This document shows positions 1 to 11,002 of a stretch of 64,000 bases of DNA, piece after piece. Origin of the DNA: Owenia fusiformis. Its lineage: Eukaryota; Annelida; Polychaeta; Sabellida; Oweniidae. Where the stretch lies: the NCBI GenBank assembly GCA_903813345.2, contig CAIIXF020000004.1:9494196-9558195 (forward strand), read 5' to 3'. The notes under the pieces are model-generated. The model was not told the DNA's origin. It searched no databases and was given only the letters and a program-made list of their open reading frames with translations. The translations under genes were made by a program, and so were the position numbers. The stretch's first letter is position 1. The number at the start of each line of letters is the position of its first letter.

Positions 1-1
1 G

Positions 2-280
2 ACTTACAGTTTTGTTGCACCTAGAATTCGTCCACTATTTATCAACGAAATCATAAAAGAAAAGCTGGAATCTGAAGTGTATAAACCTCCTAAGAAAAAA
101 GAGCATGTACCAGTCGAAGCAAAATATGCAGCGGTTGTTGGTGTGCCTCCCTGTATAATAATTATAATTTCTGTCGGGCTATTCGTTTTATCTGATTTGC
201 CCATGATGTTTAGGCACAGTAGGAGAGGTTGTAGGTACATCAAAAGTACTGTTCTGTTTTTGACCAGCAGGTCTCCGTAA
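2..280 (+). CDS. C-terminal exon of a PAN/Thr-rich single-pass membrane protein paralog (5' end outside window)
   Basis: The reading frame is open from the window edge to a TAA at 278-280. It encodes about 92 residues: a charged juxtamembrane stretch containing YKPPKKKE and VPVEAKYAAVV, a hydrophobic helix of about 20 residues rich in Ile, and a short basic tail with RRGC. The same segment, nearly residue for residue, forms the C-terminus of the complete gene at 6630-10921, so this is the end of a tandem paralog transcribed in the same direction. The helix is Ile/Val-rich and would anchor the protein with the basic tail in the cytoplasm. The N-terminal domains lie upstream of the window, so whether this copy also has a PAN domain and Thr-rich stalk is inference. 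The function of the family is unknown to me. Confidence 0.8.
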   Translation, partial: TYSFVAPRIRPLFINEIIKEKLESEVYKPPKKKEHVPVEAKYAAVVGVPPCIIIIISVGLFVLSDLPMMFRHSRRGCRYIKSTVLFLTSRSP

Positions 281-1344
281 GGACAAATATGTCTGACCAT
301 TGCTGCCAAATTTTATGAAATCTGTAAAATACACTTCCGTCCATAGAAAAGAAAATCAGTATTCTTTGAAATATTTTGGGAGAAAAATCATAGTTTGAAA
401 GATAAAGTGGCAATTGGAAAACTCGGGATTTTTGAAAATAAATGAAATAAAATTAGAGTTTACAAAAAAATAATTTGACACCATTCGAAAAAATCGGTAA
501 AAAATCGGGATTGCCAAAAATAGAACTGGTGAAACTAAGGATTGACAAAGAAAACAAATTCGATAAATCAGGATATCAACAGTTCAATATGATCGTGCTA
601 AGAAAATAATAATTGTATTGATTGCCAATGTTGTATGATCAATGGACTCAACATGTTCTCAAACCATTGGTTTTATACTTGGTAAGCTCTATTTTGTTTT
701 TACAATCGAAAGTATCGTTAACAAATTGAGAGTTTGGAACGAAAAATCGGGAGGTTATATCAAAAATTAAACTTCTTTTAAGATCAGATTTTTAAAAAAA
801 TCGGGATTGTTAAAAATCTGGGTTTTGGGTAAAAAGTCGGATTAAGCTCACTTAAAAATCGAGTTTCTTCCAAAATAAATAGAGACTTTTAAGATGAGGG
901 ATCGTGACATTGTATACTTCCGACTTTAGTGCAGCGAAGCACGGTTGACATTGTTATTGCATTTGCTGGTTCATTTGTCACCGAATGAGCAGATAAAGTG
1001 TGTGAAAAGTTCTGCTATGCCCAATTGATCAAATTAAGTGTGGCATCCAAGACATGGCACGATACTTGTCACGTCCCGATTCAACCCCACAACAAAGAAA
1101 ATTGTTCGCGAATATAACGTCATCTTAAAAAGATGTCACTGTTGTTGTTTTGCTCGTAGGGCGTATATGCCTTTGGAAAGTCACAATAGGGAGGGATGGC
1201 AGCCATGTTACAAGCTCAAACCTGGGAATTTGCCAATTTGATAACAATATTACACATAGGTTGAAGACTAGCATTGCCAGGCCTCCTAGACTCCTAGACA
1301 ACGCGAACAGCAGTTCTGAGCTCGCGAATTACGTTCATTGCCCT
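281..1344. other. Non-coding gap with decayed short repeats
   Basis: No gene is recognisable. Between about 370 and 860 there are scattered imperfect copies of an AAAATCGGGA-like motif. They look like a decayed minisatellite related in style to the ACGGGAG minisatellite at 11003-12714. The last 50 bases are the left arm of the inverted repeat listed at 1296. Confidence 0.5.
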
Positions 1345-1829
1345 CCCGGGGGGTTCACTGTATATAAACCTTGATGGGGATCCTCGGCCCACATGGGGTA
1401 TCTTTTTCAGCATTTGGTATGGCAATGGACCCATATTTTAGGATTTGGTATGGGATTGCCCCGAAATATATGAAATCTTGTATGGCAATGGTCTGATTTT
1501 TCCACTTTCTGGTATGAGAATGGTCGTGAAAGAGGGGTTTGTGGGATGGATTCTAAAAACAACAACATTTGGTATGGCATTGGTCCTATATTTGTTCATT
1601 TGGTATGACATTGGTCCTATATTTGTTCCATTGGTATGGCATTGGTCCTGTATTTGTTCAATTGGTATGGCATTGGTCCTGTATTTGGGCATTTGGTATG
1701 GCTTTGGGTATGCAAATTGGTTGGTATGGGAACATATTGAAATTTGACAGATTGGTATGGGAACATACTGTTATCTGAGGGTTCAGCCTAGGACCCCTGT
1801 CAAGGTTTGTATAGAGTGAACCCCCCGGG
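1345..1829. mobile_element. hAT-like MITE carrying an internal minisatellite
   Basis: The element begins with CCCGGGGGGTTCAC and ends with its reverse complement. The inverted similarity extends about 35 bases inward on both sides. It is flanked by a perfect 8-bp target duplication, ATTGCCCT, at 1337-1344 and 1830-1837. An 8-bp duplication is the size used by hAT transposases. The interior (about 1395-1765) is a minisatellite of roughly 33-bp units built on TTGGTATGGCATTGGTCC. Open frames of up to 100 codons across it are products of the repeat, not genes. Confidence 0.85.
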
Positions 1830-1921
1830 ATTGCCCTCGAACCATGATTCTCACGTCGTCGTCACGTGCTCGCAAACAGTTTGTACATAGTGCATCCGGG
1901 TAGTTCAGATTCCAATAACGC

Positions 1922-2342
1922 AGATGCGAGTAGGTAGTTACCAGTTTCACCACCAGGTGGCTCGTTCGGGTCAGATAGCATGGCGGGTATAGTAGATAGT
2001 TCCCTTTAACTAAACAACTTTTGTTTTAGTAGTTCGATTTTCATAGAACCCTTATGTATCCAATAGTTGTGCAAATTAAAATATGTCCAGTGAAAGAAAA
2101 TGTTATCCATTCAATACAAGAAAATATCTAGATATTTCACTTTTTGTGATTTTGTAACTATGGGGAATCAACCCGAACTAAAAGTCACATTTTCAAAAAA
2201 ATTAAATTTTCAAAGTTGATAAACAATTTTCGAAACCATATTTCCAGATGTCCTTTTACATGTAGATTTCAAATATGACATCACTTTGAATGAATTCTGA
2301 ATATTAGATGACGTAAATCAAGATTATTTCTACTCGCATCTA
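1922..2342. mobile_element. MITE with AGATGCGAGTAG ends, copy 1
   Basis: The 12-bp ends AGATGCGAGTAG and CTACTCGCATCT are inverted repeats. The interior aligns over its length with the element at 37631-38019; shared blocks include CCCTTATGTAT and GTTGTGCAAATTAAAATA. A 3'-end fragment of the same family is at about 44349-44394. No coding capacity is visible. Confidence 0.75.
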
Positions 2343-2868
2343 GTCTACTGCAAGCAAAAGGAGTCTGCTGCGACCAAAGATTTCTCGTTCGCGACATGAG
2401 AATCGTGGTTCGAGCGCAAAGAACGTAGATCGCGAGCTCAGAACTGATGTTCCCGTTGTTGGAAAGTTAAGAGGCCTGACTGCCGAGGAAGTTTAAGTTT
2501 TATCATCAAACTCCCATGCAGTGTCTCGGAATAGATGTTGGAGACTAGCACTGCATGTGAATTATGTTTATCATAATATGCCTACACTTTATATTTATAT
2601 ATATTTTTAATTTACTATTAAAAACACTTTTTAACAGCGCACATTCATTTATAATTAGGTGCGTCAGTTTTTAAAATCTACATACATATTTTATAATCAC
2701 TAATGGTATGTACATGTAATCTCTAGGGCTAAATAGTGCTACTAAAACCTCTTCAATGATTTATCAAACAAACGTGTATAAAATATGTTCAAATATGTTA
2801 ATGTCTCTTGTGGGTACAAACATATACAGTAGTCTGTGTGATATCTGGAGATGGACATCAGAGACCTG

Positions 2869-5598
2869 ATACACGGGTAGTATCCAAAGCCCCGTTATAA
2901 TTGAGAGGTCGCGAGCAAGTTCCCGCTGAAATCACGAGCAAAGTCCTTTTTATTAAATTCATCTGGAAATATGGACCAAAAAGGTACGAATACGCATTAC
3001 TGTTCTTTGATACTTTAGGTATACTTTCAGAACAGGCATATCTTCACAAACAATGACATGAAAGATACCTATTTTTACTGGCATGGAAGAAACGGGCGTC
3101 AATATGCACGTTTGCATAATTTACTGTTAACATATTACTTTTATCGTTAAAATAGAGACAAGAACTACGATATACATACCTCATTATGAATACTGGACCA
3201 ACATTGTATGTATCGATAAGTTTGTTTTCAAAAACATCCACTGTGGGGGGGTGAAATACATCATTGAAGGTGTGCCAGTGGCCCCGCTGAAATTATGAGG
3301 AAGCCCCGCTGAAAACATGAGGAGGTCCCGCTGAAGACAGGAGCAGATATCACGAGTACCCGCTTCGATCACGAGGAAAGCTCATTACTATTACATAAAA
3401 TATTGAGGTTCTTCAAATAAACGTACACGAAAGACCAAGTTAAGTACTTCTAATAATTACTGTATATATACTGTTTCATTCTAGGGCCAGGTTTCTAATG
3501 TTTCCATTCCAACTTCAAGCCACCAGAGATTTCGTCAAACATTTTATAGAGTTGCATCCATATCAAAATGTATAGGAGAAAGGTGGATATCATTTCAAGA
3601 ATGAACTTAATTGAAGTCTGAGGTTCAGGGGAATGAGTCTTGTATTAAATAAAGACACCCCAAGTTGCAAGAAGATGAAATTTAGAGAAAAAGGAGAACC
3701 ACAAAGTCTCCATGATAATTCAGGTTCTACTTTTATAATTCAACAATAACATTCAAGTTTTTGTTTTTAAATATTTATTATAATAATGATTTGTATTCCA
3801 TACCTGATAAATTTCAGGGACATATCAACCGGGAATATATTCCATATCCGGGCAAATATTTTTCGTATGTCCCACCTAATCGAGGATCCGGGACATATAA
3901 ATCGCATGTCCTGCATAAGCCGTTTTCCTGGACATATTGTTACGCGGTAAACACGATACAAATATATGTCAGATTCCACAATGAATATGGCATATTCACT
4001 TGTGGAGTATGACAGATTCACCTGCGGTATATGGCATACTCACCTGCGGTGTAAGGCATATTCTGCAAGTGAGTATGACATATTCTGCGAGCATCGGGTA
4101 TTTACTGAAATCAATGTATCACATATTCAATGCGGAATATGCCATACTCACCTGCGGAATACGCCATATACCGCAGTTGAATATGGCATATACACCCGTA
4201 TCACAAATACCACGCAACCATGAATATATGCCATATTCCGCGTAACGCATACGATGTTACGCGGAGTATGGCATACATTCAAGGTTGCGTGGTATTTGTG
4301 ATACGGGTATACAGTATATGCCATACTCACCTGCAGTTTATGGCATATTCCGCAGGTGAGTATGCGATATTCCGCCGTGAATATGCGATACATTGATTTC
4401 AGTGAATACCTGATAGTCACCTGCAGAATATGTCACACTCACTTGCCGAATTTGTTGTATACCGGAGTTGAAAATGCCACAATGATTACCCGTTTGTTCA
4501 ATCAATGCAATTGACAAATGCGTACTTCCGTATCGTGTTCTCATTGTTTAGTGGGTATGCAATATACTGCAGCTGAATCTGTCATACACCGCAAGTGAAT
4601 ATGCCATATTTATTGCAGAATATGACACATATTTGCTTCATGTTTTCCGCGTAACACGTGCGTTTAACATAACCTACGATTAATTGTTAATGATGAAATT
4701 ATTTGATTATTATTATTTCGGACTTATAATCGGACAATGTACTCCTTTGTTACTTACATCTAGCAGTGGATCCATAAATTGCCTTTTCAAACGTGTGCGC
4801 CATTGCTGCTGATTCCTCTAAGGTAGTGATATACTGAACTATAGTATAATGTAACTTCAGTGAAATATAAATATATATTGCATACAAAGAAGAGCGAGTT
4901 ATTTGAAACTTGTCAAAAGTTTTGGAATGGATTTAAATCTTCTCTTGGTAAATTTCTCGATGGAGTCAGGTCGAAATACATTAAGTCTACTCTGTAGAGT
5001 ATCAATAATTAATATATTTATTACGTTGGCTACAGTCGTGGCAGATTTGCAAAGTCAAATCGGTCTTCACTCCATTTTGGAGAGCCACTTGCTCCTGATT
5101 TCAGCGGGACCTCCTCATGTTTTCAGCGGGGCCTCCTCATGTTTTCAGCGGGATCTTTAGTTTATTGCTCATGGTAGAAGCGGGGCCTCGAGGGATATGG
5201 TAAAATTGAAATATATATTTTTTTGTGAAACTTTAGGAAGTGAAACTCACAATACCTTCATTTCATATTACTATGACCATTTCAACCGAAGGGCAATGAC
5301 CTTCTTCAGCTATAAAATATAGATATATATAGATAAAGATTCAAGATGATACATTCTCTCTCCAATTATCAAATAAAAAAACTCAGAACATCAGCTCGTG
5401 ATCCTTTTTTGCAGAAGTTGCTTTTTAGTATCAATACCATGTAATAATTGAGTAAAATTAAATGAAAACGCTTTTTACAACATACAATTTAAGTAAACAA
5501 AAGATAACCCTTCTTTTCTTTTAATTGCTCGCGATTTCAGCGGGTATTTGCTCGCGACTTCTAAATCATAGCGGGGCTTTAGATACTACCCGTGTGAT
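2869..5598. mobile_element. 2.7-kb palindromic foldback element with nested inverted arrays
   Basis: The outer ends are inverted repeats: ACACGGGTAGTATCC near 2871 and GATACTACCCGTGT near 5583, both followed inward by an AAAGCCCCG block and then GCTCGCGA-type and CCCGCTGAAATCA-type blocks. A second pair of arms made of direct repeats of CCCCGCTGAAAACATGAGGA lies at about 3280-3370 and mirrored at about 5090-5190. A core palindrome runs from about 4020 to 4480, centred near 4247, made of short units such as GGAATATGCCATACTCACC. All three pairs share nearly the same centre, so the element is symmetrical as a whole, although parts of the arms have diverged. I see no transposase. The family is unknown to me. 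Confidence 0.7.
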
Positions 5599-6629
5599 AG
5601 GAGCTAACATTCCTAGGAATGTCACACATGGGGAGTTAAAAATGCTTAATTTGCCTACTGAACTATGTAAAAAGCTAAAAATGTCCGAAAGGAGACAACC
5701 AAGGATGAAATTGTTTAAATAAAAATGTCTGTGTGATATATTGACCCCCCTCCCCTGCGGACAATTAAGTTCACTGAATAGAAATAGAACGTACACTTCT
5801 TTGTCGCACTGTTTTTTGCGTAAGGGTTAATGTCGTATTATCAACGTACAGCTGTTGAAGAACAAAGTTACTTCCGATGGGGGGGGGGTAAGTGATGATT
5901 TCCTAAACGAAGTTAGGCTATTTGAATATTCAAGTGAAAGACAAATCAACAATTCAAAATGTTGTAATAAGATGAGTTAGATTCTATACTTGGTCAAAAC
6001 TTGACGCTCTAATTAAATTGAAATCAATGTATGTATAATATCATACCTATCGTAAATGGGACCTGGGGGGACAAAAGAATGTGAAATAAGATCAGTTAAT
6101 TTGTAAGGCATAGGTCGATGCATGATTGCATGATTGCATGATCTGCTAAAGGTAAATGACACGAGTTGATTTATTAATAAATTATTGGGACCTAAAAGTT
6201 GAACAATGTGTTCACAAAGATATTTGACAGCTTAGTAAAAATTCATATTGAAACTCGCGTGAAATGATTTCCTCTATTCAGATATACATTTCTAAGCTGA
6301 GATAGTCGTGTTGTGCTTAGAACCCTCCTGAATAAATAATTTCAGAGAAATAAAATGATCAATAATTTCCTTACATGTACATTATAGGCTCACGTCTGCG
6401 TATTCTCTTCCTCAGGTATCTGGAGGCCCAGATTATATAAAGTTTTAACGTGGTTTTGATAAATATAAAAATTTTGGACCACAACAAATGTCAATATCGA
6501 AATGAGATTCAGCAAAATTCAGCATGATAATCGAAATATTATTATAAGCGTCATTTTAGGAAAGCACATCAATGCGTAACTATCTATGGAATATAACAAC
6601 ATATTTTACATATAAAATGAATAAATAAG
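5599..6629. other. Intergenic stretch upstream of the PAN gene
   Basis: No gene or clear repeat was recognised. It holds a short poly-G run near 5880 and a triple direct repeat of GCATGATT near 6120. It should include the promoter of the gene starting at 6630, but I see no convincing core promoter element. Confidence 0.4.
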
Positions 6630-9600
6630 ATGAAGGTTGCACCCGAATGCATTGTGTTGATAGTCTGCATTCAACTGTCAAAAGGTATGTACTTCGAATT
6701 CTTTTCAAAAATTTGTCAACCTTAGCTCCCACATTGAACAACGTGTAAAGACCGCTTTATGTTAGAATTTTTATTTAGATATCCTGCTATGGAAATACTT
6801 TTGAGAAAGATCGCAATGTAACTTGACCTTATTTCCAACACCTCCAAAGTTTCCCTCATGAAACAAATTCAAGAGAGAATCAGAGATAGCGAGCAGGCTA
6901 AACAAAAAATTGTTTCAATTTTAGAATATTTTTGGCTCATGTCATTCCTTGTCATGTCTATTTTCTAAAAATCACAAAAGTGCATACTTTATTCAAGTTA
7001 TTTGGGAGAATTTAAACATTTTTCACCCATTTTTGAACTTTGAATCATTAATAACTTCACCAATTTATAACATATTGTGAATCTTTTGGGAGATATTGTG
7101 TTTGATATTGTAAGGAATAGATTGGTAGGTCAATTGTACACTTTGCTTGTAATTTTGTCACCCATATAGATCTGATTCTGCCTTTAAGTAGTCCACTAAG
7201 TATTTTTGAGAGACATCGAATGGATTGATATTCTGCCATTTTAACTTTGGGCAAACCTATAATTTCCAAATATTTGACATTGAAATGTCGAATTTGAAAA
7301 ATTCCTCAGATAAGTTGAAAAATTGGAGATATTGGAAATTATGTCAATTTATATTTCCTGCCCTAAAACTTTTTTTTCTTTCCGAATTATGCTCATAAAA
7401 TTGAAACAAAGAGGCGTCAACACGTTACCTAATGGGGAAGTTAGGTGGGGAATATTTGAAAACGAGGTCATTGCAACCACTTGGAACAATCAAAATTTGA
7501 TATAAAGCATTATTAATATAAATTCATCAACATATCATAAATCAACAACACGTATACATGTTCATTGCAGGGCATTGGAAAATATCACTTTTCAAACATC
7601 ATTATAGCACGCTATATCGACCAAACTGAACGAAATAGGAAGCTCTGTTTGGCAAAAATTCCCGGGAGGTGAATACCATTTTCGCGAGCGGGATTGGAAG
7701 GTATACGATTTTTTTGAGCGGGATTGGGCGGGAAAATACGTTTTTTCCGTGTTTTCCGTGTTTGTTAAGAATATGTTCCTATATTCCGTTAGTGTTTCTA
7801 AAATTGATAACCGATTATACAATGTGTTCAGATTTTATGTTCCACGGCCATAAAGTGTCTTGTATCATGTGTTTAACATTGTACAATATATGACATATTA
7901 TACAATTTATGACATTTTGATTGTATTTTTCCACATATGCTGCTCTATGAAATATCAAAACAAGCGCTCCAGATTGTTTCTTGAATATTCCCTGAATATT
8001 CCTTGCAAATTGAGATTTGTTGAAACATTACCGAAATATTTAGCTTTTTATCCTCTATTTCTTCAAGTTTAAGAAATTAATATGTTTTCTTAAGAGTCTG
8101 ATAATATGTTATCACTTATATTGAAGGGTAAATAGATCAAGCAAAACACTTCCCTGGATATTTTTCATTTTTTCGCTCCTGTCATAGGCACGATCAGAAG
8201 ATTTGGAGCAAGCCTAAATCATGATTGTACCATCTTACGTAGAAAAGTTTCCATTTGTAATTTTGTCAATTTTGCCATATCAAACAAATGAATATGATCC
8301 TGGACATGTTCCACTATTGTAAAAATACAGCAGGGTCGTGATGACACAGGAACTTGAACAAATAATTGCATCTACTGATAGTAAAATCATCAAAACATTC
8401 AAAAACGGACTTGCCGGACAATTTTTGACAAATCAGATGGCAGCATTTTGAACCACACCCACTTTTTGCCAGACACTCCAGATTACCTTATTCAACTTGG
8501 AGAGAATAAAGTATAGAAAATGATTTAAAACAATAAATTATATATTGATCGATATAATTAAACAGAATCATATATAGATCTAATATACATACGGCAAACC
8601 CTGTCTTAGTGATCACCTCACTCTATTGAACACCCTGGTGTCTAGTGAACTCCTTTTCCCAGCACATACTCCACTGCCACTCTGAACGCCTGCCTACAGT
8701 GAAGGCTTTTTTGTGGCTCCATAGGTGTCCACTGTACACAGGATTTACTGTATTCATTATTCAATATGTTTAGATGCCTCATCAAGTTGGGTGGACATAC
8801 CAGGCGGATGCTTGCCAGCATACAACAACGTTAGATATGACAGTGTGAATTCTATGGCAGAATGCAAAAAGCTATGTGAATCAGAGACAACTATCGTATG
8901 CCGGTCCGTTGATCTCGGTTTATCCAACATGAGGTGTTATCTCTCAGTAGACCACTCTGGGACGCAATCCATAAGCAACCCATGCCCAGGTTCATATTCA
9001 TATGCTGAGAGGTCCCTAACAGGTTAATCTCATTTTACTATTTAGTTGTAACACTATAAGTTATTGAATGATTTGAAGTGAAATACAGGATATATTCTGC
9101 TTGAGAAATTCTGTATTGGAACGAGACGAAGTCGAGTACCAATACAGAATATCGAGACAGAATATATCCTGCATTGTATTCCAAATCATTCAATAACGTT
9201 TTTATCGTGTGATCCTCTGTATTAATACTGAGATTGTCCCCTTCGTACCAATATTTTCTGTATTGCGACGGAAATGATCAATGGGGACAATCTCAGTAGC
9301 AATACAGATTGGTACAGCACAAGAACTGATCAATCAGAGGGCTTCATTTTACAGATCATACGATAAGTACTACCTTACATTTTCTGTTCATGAGCAACCC
9401 ATTTGGCTTATTAGTAACGATTATATTATTAGTTTTTATTTGTCTGTTCCTCATTAATAGTTTATCGGATGACTGTTAGATGTTTATAAGGTACTTTCAA
9501 AAATATACTTAACAATACAATTAGACAAACAAAGGGGTCAGGTATAGTAGAGTATGTATGGTTAAAGAATTTAAGCTCATGGCTCCATGAATTGTTGGAG

Positions 9601-10921
9601 TTATCAATGCACGAATGGCTGGTATCAATACTTTGAATAAGGTCGGTGGTAGTCCGAAATCAAGGGAAAAAAGACACGAGTGCATTAAATCATCGCCGAT
9701 GCATAAACTCATGTGCTTACATTTTTCTCATACAATGTAAAAGATATTGTGTACAATATAACTTAATTTTGATTAATTTTCCAAAAAATCAAAGTTGCCT
9801 TTTCCGGATTAAATGTTTAACATTATTCCTTTAGTGTCGCTTCAAAGGGTGGTGGAATTAAAACGATGCACGAACTCAAATTAATATAAAAAGTCAATTG
9901 AATTGGGTACAGGTATCATGCTCTCAGATCTACTTTCTTCCATGAGGCCTAAAATACAATTTATTTTAGATGTAATCTGGGGAAATTGTAATATGCATTA
10001 CTGTCATTGAAATATCCACACACTATTTAGAAAGCATGAATAATGAAATATCACAAAATCAACACCGTTAATGGTGTAATTTCAGACCCTACTACCCAAC
10101 CAACTGCACAAAAAGAGGAGACTACTGGGCCTACTACCCGACCAACTACACAAAATGAAGTCTCTAATGAGCGCACTACCCAACCAATTACACACAATGG
10201 TGTGACTACCAAGCCTACTACCCAACCAACTACACAAAATGATGCGACTACTGAGCGGACTACCGAACCAACTACACAAAATGATGTGACTACTGGGCCT
10301 ACTACCCAAACAACCACACAAAATGAAGCGACCATTGAGCCTACTACACAACCAATTACACAAAATGATGCGACTACTGAGCCTACTACCCAAACAACCA
10401 CACAAAACGATGAGACTCCTAAGCTGACTACGCGACCAACTACACAAAATGAAGTGACTACCGATTCCACTACTTACCAAACTAAACAAGATGAAGTAAC
10501 TACAGGACGAACTACCCACTCAACTACACAAAATGACGTGACTACTAAGCCTACAACCCATTCAGCTACACACGATAAAGTGACTACGCATCCAAATACA
10601 GAAGACGCTACAAAACAGACAACTGCGACTGATAGTTTTGTTGCTCCTAAAAATCTGCAAATAGGCCTATATATAAACGAAATTATAAAAGCAAAGCTCG
10701 AGTCTGAAATGTATAAACCTCCTAAGAAGAAAGAGTTTGTACCTGTTGAAGCAAAATATGCAGCGGTTGTTGGTATACCCCCCTGTGTGCTCATTATTAT
10801 TTCAGTTGGGCTATTCATTCTATCTGATTTGCCCACAATATTTAGGGACATTAGGAGAGGCTGTTGGTACATCAAAGGTACCGTTCTGTCTATGATTGGC
10901 AGGTATCCATTAGGAAAGTGA
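6630..10921 (+). CDS. PAN/apple-domain, Thr-rich stalk, single-pass membrane protein
   Basis: Three exons join in phase: 6630-6684, 8774-9022 and 10086-10921 (TGA at the end), giving 379 residues. All junctions are phase 1 with GT/AG borders. Exon 1 encodes only a signal peptide beginning MKVAPECIVLIVC; the ATG follows AAG, a good start context. Exon 2 is one PAN/apple module (about residues 20-101) with six cysteines, including the ECKKLC pair typical of the helix. Exon 3 begins with about 12 copies of a 14-residue Thr-rich repeat (PTTQPTTQNDATTE-like), probably an O-glycosylated mucin-type stalk. A linker with YKPPKKKE, a TM helix at about 328-350 and a basic tail follow. PAN modules bind protein or carbohydrate, so an extracellular adhesion or recognition role at the plasma membrane is inferred. 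The last exon has a close paralog at 2-280. Confidence 0.85.
6720..7445. repeat. Palindromic element in intron 1 of the PAN gene, copy 1
   Basis: The left end (AGCTCCCACATTGAACAACG near 6724) and the right end (CGTTACCTAATGGGGAAGTT near 7421) are imperfect reverse complements. Inside them the blocks ATTTCCAACACCTCC and GGAGATATTGGAAAT also mirror each other. A related element lies at 43140-43870. No open reading frame of note. Confidence 0.65.
8592..8750. mobile_element. Tc1/mariner- or pogo-like MITE next to the PAN exon
   Basis: A 159-bp element with imperfect inverted ends (CGGCAAACCCTGT and ACAGGATTTACTG) flanked by TA on both sides, the target duplication of Tc1/mariner-type elements. 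It ends only 23 bases before the PAN exon acceptor at 8774, so the polypyrimidine/branch region of that intron abuts the element. Confidence 0.65.
9050..9366. mobile_element. Multi-hairpin foldback element, copy 1
   Basis: Two adjacent hairpins. The first has arms around AATGATTTGAAGTG and its mirror, with an inner stem of ATTCTGTATTGGAACGAGAC and its complement. The second has arms around ACTGAGATTGTCCCC and its mirror. The far end carries a block ATCAGAGGGCTTCATTTTAC. A second copy lies in reverse orientation at 60231-60628, which shows this is a dispersed element. It sits in intron 2 of the PAN gene. Confidence 0.75.
10086..10615 (+). repeat. Coding 42-bp minisatellite (14-residue Thr-rich repeat)
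   Basis: About 12 imperfect copies of a 42-bp unit encoding PTTQPTTQNDATTE-like peptides. Differences between copies preserve the frame and the Thr content. Long open frames on the opposite strand here are a result of the codon pattern and are not genes. Confidence 0.85.
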
Positions 10922-11002
10922 TCATGGCTACCAAATCTTATATTAAGATATCTAGAAAGTACGTGAACCCTCACAGTCTCTGACCATGACTACAACTATA
11001 CT

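Larger units (their letters stand above)
1296..2477. repeat. Inverted repeat interrupted by two younger elements
   Basis: The left arm (about 1296-1344 continuing at 1830-1858) and the right arm (about 2386-2477) are reverse complements. Both contain the blocks AGTTCTGAGCTCGCGA and CGAACCA(T/C)GATTCTCA in mirrored order. A hAT-like element at 1345-1829 splits the left arm and another MITE at 1922-2342 sits in the loop. The palindrome is therefore the oldest of the three layers. Confidence 0.7.

Noticed and set aside
1445-1778. Overlapping 69-100 codon frames with repeated Trp/Tyr/Gly peptides
   Set aside because: Translations of the minisatellite inside the 1345-1829 element.
3761-4544. Cluster of 68-90 codon frames on both strands
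   Set aside because: They fall on the central palindrome of the 2869-5598 element and mirror each other.
10051-10974. Three antisense open frames of 139-166 codons
   Set aside because: By-products of the Thr-rich coding repeat and TM exon on the other strand.
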